Source of the DNA: Flavobacterium sp.
GTDB lineage: Bacteria; Bacteroidota; Bacteroidia; Flavobacteriales; Flavobacteriaceae
Assembly (NCBI RefSeq): GCF_027483985.1
Contig: NZ_JAIXTJ010000042.1
Location: 124,001-188,000 of the forward strand
Direction: 5' to 3'
DNA: 64,000 bases
Position 1 is the first letter of the stretch. Each line of letters begins with the position of its first letter. A program made the position numbers and the translations under genes. A model generated the notes under the pieces. The model was not told where the DNA came from, did not search any database, and worked only from the letters and a program-made list of their open reading frames with translations. Below, piece after piece: positions 61,711 to 64,000 of the stretch.

Positions 61711-63815
61711 TGGCACAAGAAACTATCAAAGTAGCACTGATTGGTAATCCTAATACTGGTAAAACTTCGGTTTTTAATCAGCTTACTGGTTTGCACCAAC
61801 AAGTTGGAAATTATCCCGGAATCACTGTCGAAAAGAAAATCGGAACTTGTAAACTTTCAGATAATGTAAAAGCTACAATATTAGATTTACCTGGAACTTA
61901 TAGTTTAAATGCTAGTTCAATTGACGAAAATGTTGTCATTGAATTATTAATGAACAAGAAGGATGAAAATTTTCCAGATGTTGTTGTTGTAGTGACAGAG
62001 GTCGAAAATTTGAAAAGAAACTTACTTCTTTTTACTCAAATTAAAGATTTAGAAATTCCAACAATTTTGGTCATCAATATGAGTGATCGAATGAAGTTAA
62101 AAGGAATTGATTTGAATATACCTTACCTAGAACAAGAACTAAAGACAAAAATTGCCTTAGTTAGTTCGAGAAAAAATATTGGTATTCAACAAATTAAAAC
62201 GCTTATTCTTGATTACAAATCGCTTTCTAATGAACCTTGCTTAAATGCTTCAAGTATTGATATTGAATATTTTGACAAATTAAGAAAAGCTTTCCCAAAT
62301 CAGTTAGTTTACAAACTTTGGTTGGTTATTACTCAAGATGTAAATTTCTTGAATTTAGAGCGAAACGAAATGAAAAGTTCGTTTACAAAATCACACGCTG
62401 ATTTAAAAAGATTACAGCAAAAAGAAACCATAAAAAGATACCAATTTATTAATGATACTTTAAAAGTTGGTCAAACGATTGATAATTCAAAAGCATCTGA
62501 TATTAGAGCTAAGCTTGACAGAATTTTGACTCACAAAATTTTTGGTTACATCATTTTCTTTGTCATTCTTTTTGGAATATTTCAATCTATTTTTGATTGG
62601 TCGAGTATTCCAATGGATTTTATTGATAGTTCATTTGCAAATTTAGCGTCTTATGCTAAAACACATCTTCCTTCAGGTGAATTTACAAATTTAATAAGCG
62701 AAGGAATTATTCCCGGAATTGGAGGAATACTGATCTTCATTCCACAAATCGCTTTTCTATTTTTATTTATATCAGTCCTTGAAGAAAGTGGTTATATGAG
62801 TCGTGTTGTTTTTTTAATGGACAAATTAATGCGCCGATACGGACTTTCTGGAAAAAGTGTTGTACCGTTAATTTCGGGAACTGCTTGTGCAATTCCAGCA
62901 ATCATGGGTGCAAGAAATATTGAAAATTGGAAAGAGCGACTAATCACAATTTTAGTTACGCCTTTCATAACTTGTTCAGCAAGATTGCCTGTTTATGCTA
63001 TTCTTATTGCATTAATTATTCCTGAAGAACGAGTTTTAGGATTTATAAGTCTACAAGGTTTAACTCTTATGATTTTATATCTCTTAGGTTTTATTGTTGC
63101 TATATTTTCAGCTTATATTTTGAACAAAATTTTAAAAATTAGTTCTAAGTCTTATTTTGTTGTTGAAATGCCTAGCTATAAAATTCCGTTGTTTAAAAAT
63201 GTCGCAATAAACGTTTTAGAAAAAACGAAAGCATTTGTATTTGGAGCCGGAAAAATCATTCTAGCTTTATCTGTTATTTTATGGTTTTTGGGATCACACG
63301 GTCCAGGTAAAGATTTTAAAAATGCCGAAAAAATAATCGAACAAGAAGTATATTCGAGTCCAATTCCAATAAATCCATCTGTAATTCCTGATCGTGTTTC
63401 TGAATACAAATTAGAGCATTCTTATATTGGTATTATTGGAAAATCAATTGAACCCATTATTAAGCCATTGGGCTACGATTGGAAAATAGGAATAGCAGTT
63501 GTAAGCTCATTTGCAGCAAGAGAAGTTTTTGTTGGAACACTTGCAACCATTTATAGCGTTGGAAGTCACAGCGAAGAAGAAGCTACCATTAAGAAAAGAA
63601 TGGAAGCTGAAATTAAACCCGACGGCACAAAAATTTTCAACTTTGCTACGGGAATTTCGCTTCTTCTTTTTTATGCTTTTGCAATGCAATGTGTAAGTAC
63701 GTTAGCTATCGTTAAAAAAGAAACTAACTCGTGGAAATGGCCAATAATACAGCTGGTTTTTATGAGTGGATTTGCCTACGTAACTGCATTAATTGCCTAC
63801 CAATTTTTGAAATAA
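61710..63815 (+). CDS. feoB: Ferrous iron transport protein B
   Basis: 701 residues. The N-terminal G domain has G1 GNPNTGKTS (12-20), G3 DLPGTYS, and G4 NMSD, then the helical GDI-like region. The membrane part carries two gate modules with the conserved Cys in GTACAIPAIMGARN and TCSARLPVYAI, plus AAREVFVGTLATIY near the end. It imports Fe2+ under reducing or iron-poor conditions. No feoC follows. Confidence 0.96.
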   Translation: MAQETIKVALIGNPNTGKTSVFNQLTGLHQQVGNYPGITVEKKIGTCKLSDNVKATILDLPGTYSLNASSIDENVVIELLMNKKDENFPDVVVVVTEVENLKRNLLLFTQIKDLEIPTILVINMSDRMKLKGIDLNIPYLEQELKTKIALVSSRKNIGIQQIKTLILDYKSLSNEPCLNASSIDIEYFDKLRKAFPNQLVYKLWLVITQDVNFLNLERNEMKSSFTKSHADLKRLQQKETIKRYQFINDTLKVGQTIDNSKASDIRAKLDRILTHKIFGYIIFFVILFGIFQSIFDWSSIPMDFIDSSFANLASYAKTHLPSGEFTNLISEGIIPGIGGILIFIPQIAFLFLFISVLEESGYMSRVVFLMDKLMRRYGLSGKSVVPLISGTACAIPAIMGARNIENWKERLITILVTPFITCSARLPVYAILIALIIPEERVLGFISLQGLTLMILYLLGFIVAIFSAYILNKILKISSKSYFVVEMPSYKIPLFKNVAINVLEKTKAFVFGAGKIILALSVILWFLGSHGPGKDFKNAEKIIEQEVYSSPIPINPSVIPDRVSEYKLEHSYIGIIGKSIEPIIKPLGYDWKIGIAVVSSFAAREVFVGTLATIYSVGSHSEEEATIKKRMEAEIKPDGTKIFNFATGISLLLFYAFAMQCVSTLAIVKKETNSWKWPIIQLVFMSGFAYVTALIAYQFLK

Positions 63816-63912
63816 AAAACTTCAATCGCATTATTCTCGTAACTAATCTAAAATAAACAAAGTTTTGTGTCAAAAAAGTTATTTTTAATTTGTCTAAATA
63901 AGAATTAATAGA

Positions 63913-63920
63913 TAATTTTG
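63913..63920 (+). promoter_or_regulatory. -7 box of the gene at the right edge
   Basis: TAATTTTG fits TAnnTTTG, with TTTG at 63889-63892 about 20 nt upstream. Confidence 0.5.
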
Positions 63921-63945
63921 CAGCATAGAATTAATCTAAATAAAA

Positions 63946-64000
63946 ATGAAATACTTTTTTTCTGCCCTTATCACATTATTAGCTTTTAGCATCCAAGCAC
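63946..64000 (+). CDS. Partial CDS of a secreted protein (signal peptide only)
   Basis: Eighteen codons are visible, starting MKYFFSALITLLAFSIQA, a signal peptide cut off by the window end. The preceding promoter and an imperfect palindrome like the one before feoA suggest possible iron co-regulation. Product unknown. Confidence 0.6.
   Translation, partial: MKYFFSALITLLAFSIQA

Overview
The window is chromosomal DNA from a member of the Bacteroidota, most likely Flavobacteriaceae (Flavobacterium or a close relative). The evidence is the AT-rich base composition, promoters of the Bacteroidota type (TAnnTTTG near -7), two proteins with type IX secretion (Por) C-terminal sorting domains, many SCxx lipoproteins, and an SDR-type L-threonine dehydrogenase of the Flavobacterium kind. 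No rRNA, tRNA, CRISPR array or prophage was seen.

Layout. 1-2.4 kb: two tandem polyhydroxybutyrate-depolymerase-like lipoprotein esterases and a small secreted protein whose ATG is followed at once by a stop. 2.4-16.2 kb, minus strand: a complete trp operon (trpEGDCFBA) directly downstream of a complete his operon (hisGDCBHAFI(E)). Each has its own leader peptide (two adjacent Trp codons plus a third; four adjacent His codons) followed by an intrinsic terminator, so both are classical transcription attenuators. 16.2-25.6 kb: an M13 metallopeptidase, a prolyl oligopeptidase, two lipoproteins and a 1012-residue secreted choice-of-anchor I protein.

25.6-31.1 kb is the most unusual part. It is a tightly overlapping six-gene operon: an XRE/C-protein-like regulator with two palindromic operators, a 5-methylcytosine DNA methyltransferase, a protein with two GHKL ATPase modules and histidine-kinase features, a receiver-domain protein, a small protein with the His/Cys motifs of caspase-like (clan CD) peptidases, and an HNH endonuclease. 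This reads as a restriction-modification system with a phosphorelay-plus-caspase-like module inside it, a candidate new composite defence system.

31-46 kb: a 2OG oxygenase, AmtB, a 127-bp tandem repeat array, an HMA-like membrane protein beside a truncated-hemoglobin-like lipoprotein, threonine dehydrogenase, mfd with a toxin-antitoxin pair inserted behind it (a diverged copy of the mfd 3' end remains beyond the pair), a secreted M12B-like protease, YraN and an LD-carboxypeptidase. 46-64 kb: metG, a HAD phosphatase, a chloramphenicol-acetyltransferase-like gene overlapping a histone-deacetylase-like gene, two tandem SSB genes lacking the usual tail, a small duplicated orphan locus, a membrane M28 peptidase, a RAYT transposase with its REP-like palindromes, a second M13 peptidase, SCO1, feoA-feoB, and the start of a secreted protein.

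Functionally the window combines amino-acid biosynthesis, peptide and protein breakdown in the envelope, nitrogen and iron uptake, DNA maintenance, and one accessory island. Start codons were moved inward from the longest reading frame where a signal peptide, a family N-terminus or an upstream regulatory element made the longer version unlikely; each case is stated in the entry.
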